A stretch of 64,000 bases of DNA from Lentzea flava (GTDB lineage Bacteria > Actinomycetota > Actinomycetes > Mycobacteriales > Pseudonocardiaceae), in contig NZ_BMRE01000012.1 of the NCBI RefSeq assembly GCF_014648475.1, positions 62,001 through 126,000 of the forward strand. Reading direction: 5' to 3'. The notes beneath the pieces are model-generated. The model worked only from the letters and a program-made list of their open reading frames with translations. It did no database searches and was not told the origin of the DNA. This document shows positions 63,632 to 64,000 of this stretch, one piece after another. Made by a program: the position numbers and the translations under genes. Within the stretch, counting starts at the first letter, position 1. Each line of letters begins with the position of its first letter.

Positions 63632-64000
63632 GCGGTGTCCCCGAAGAACAACGCCGGGCCGTCGACCGACACCGCGACCGAGTCGCCGGGGCGCACCGAG
63701 ATCCGGCCCTGCACGCGTGCCCGGACCTGTGCGCCGTCCGCGAGCCGCAGCAGAACCGTCGCGTCGTGCCCGTGGAACAGCACGTCGTCCACAGTGGACG
63801 GCACGCCGGCCGTCCCGAGCACGAGCTGCTCGGGACGCAGCAGAACCGTGCCGGGCCCGTCGCCGGACGTCCGCAACTCCCCGAGCGGCGTGGCCACCAG
63901 GCCGGAGCGGGCGACACCGCGGAACGTCACCGCGTCACCCACGAACAACGCCACCCCGAGATCGGCGGGCGAGGCGTAGATCGTCTGCGGCCTCGCGAAC
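63628..64000 (-). CDS. ABC transporter ATP-binding protein, C-terminal part
   Basis: Only the last 123 or so residues lie in the window; the gene continues past the right edge. RPQTIYASPADLGVALFVGDA and LLRPEQLVL followed by a TOBE-like end (VLLRLADGAQVRARVQG) match the regulatory domain of iron(III)/spermidine/sulfate-type ATPases such as FbpC. No ATP-binding motif is visible. It is translationally coupled to the following ligase-carrier-acyltransferase gene, which hints at shared physiology such as uptake of a metal chelate. Confidence 0.75.
   Translation of the reverse strand, partial: FARPQTIYASPADLGVALFVGDAVTFRGVARSGLVATPLGELRTSGDGPGTVLLRPEQLVLGTAGVPSTVDDVLFHGHDATVLLRLADGAQVRARVQGRISVRPGDSVAVSVDGPALFFGDTA

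Overview
This window is high-GC DNA from a filamentous actinomycete. The gene set (Lnt followed by Ppm1, a DUF6292 protein, LuxR regulators with large ATPase domains, class F sortase with DUF4397, MMPL transporter, DasR-type operators in front of chitinases) fits the Pseudonocardiales, for example a Lentzea, Saccharothrix or Amycolatopsis relative. The genus is my inference from gene content. No rRNA, CRISPR array, phage or replication origin is visible. Mobile DNA is limited to one decayed IS630 transposase and one foldback element.

1-8.0 kb: the end of lnt overlaps ppm1 (lipoprotein acylation and polyprenol-phosphate-mannose supply), with a terminator behind it. A MerR/B12-binding-like regulator and a TspO gene follow; the same 13-bp operator stands before each, in opposite orientations. 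Next come a small monooxygenase-DUF4383 pair, a large LuxR (LAL) regulator, an unusual tRNA with a GTA anticodon, a LysM protein and an MFS transporter. 8.0-16.3 kb: a giant single-chain, eukaryote-type acyl-CoA carboxylase ending at a clear terminator, a DUF2625 protein and a membrane NACHT NTPase.

16.3-31.3 kb: accessory and housekeeping genes, including a 5'-nucleotidase, a DasR-type chitinase with a ricin-like lectin domain, a Ser/Thr kinase-SDR operon, a ribbon-helix-helix/Clp-N regulator with a legible promoter and operator, a WYL regulator divergent from a VOC protein, a FAD monooxygenase with a LuxR regulator, cupin-DUF1304, a PTP-like phosphatase, a hydrolase, the IS630 remnant, a MOSC protein, and a MerR regulator divergent from an aldo/keto reductase.

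31.3-47.1 kb: a secreted repeat protein coupled to PhoD, MarR and TetR regulators with palindromic operators, a tandem SDR duplication, a second DasR-type chitinase, a pentapeptide-repeat membrane protein, a secreted hydrolase, an acetoacetate-decarboxylase-like protein, DUF2199, a 166-bp foldback element, and an aldehyde dehydrogenase-DUF779 operon divergent from a GAF/SARP-like regulator. 47.1-64 kb: a NACHT-LRR protein resembling bacterial NLR defence proteins, convergent with a zinc-ribbon/GIY-YIG-like protein; PfkB kinase, DUF4397-sortase pair, a His-rich mini-protein, a secreted beta-helix protein, an IlvD/Edd dehydratase, a Rieske protein, DUF6292, a TetR-MMPL operon, and at the edge an ABC ATPase coupled to an adenylation-carrier-membrane acyltransferase fusion.

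Regulation is unusually readable: several local regulators sit beside palindromes that match their gene layout, and several starts appear leaderless. The points most worth following are the noncanonical tRNA, the NACHT-LRR locus, the ligase-carrier-acyltransferase fusion, the foldback element, and the shared inverted operators of the MerR-TspO pair.
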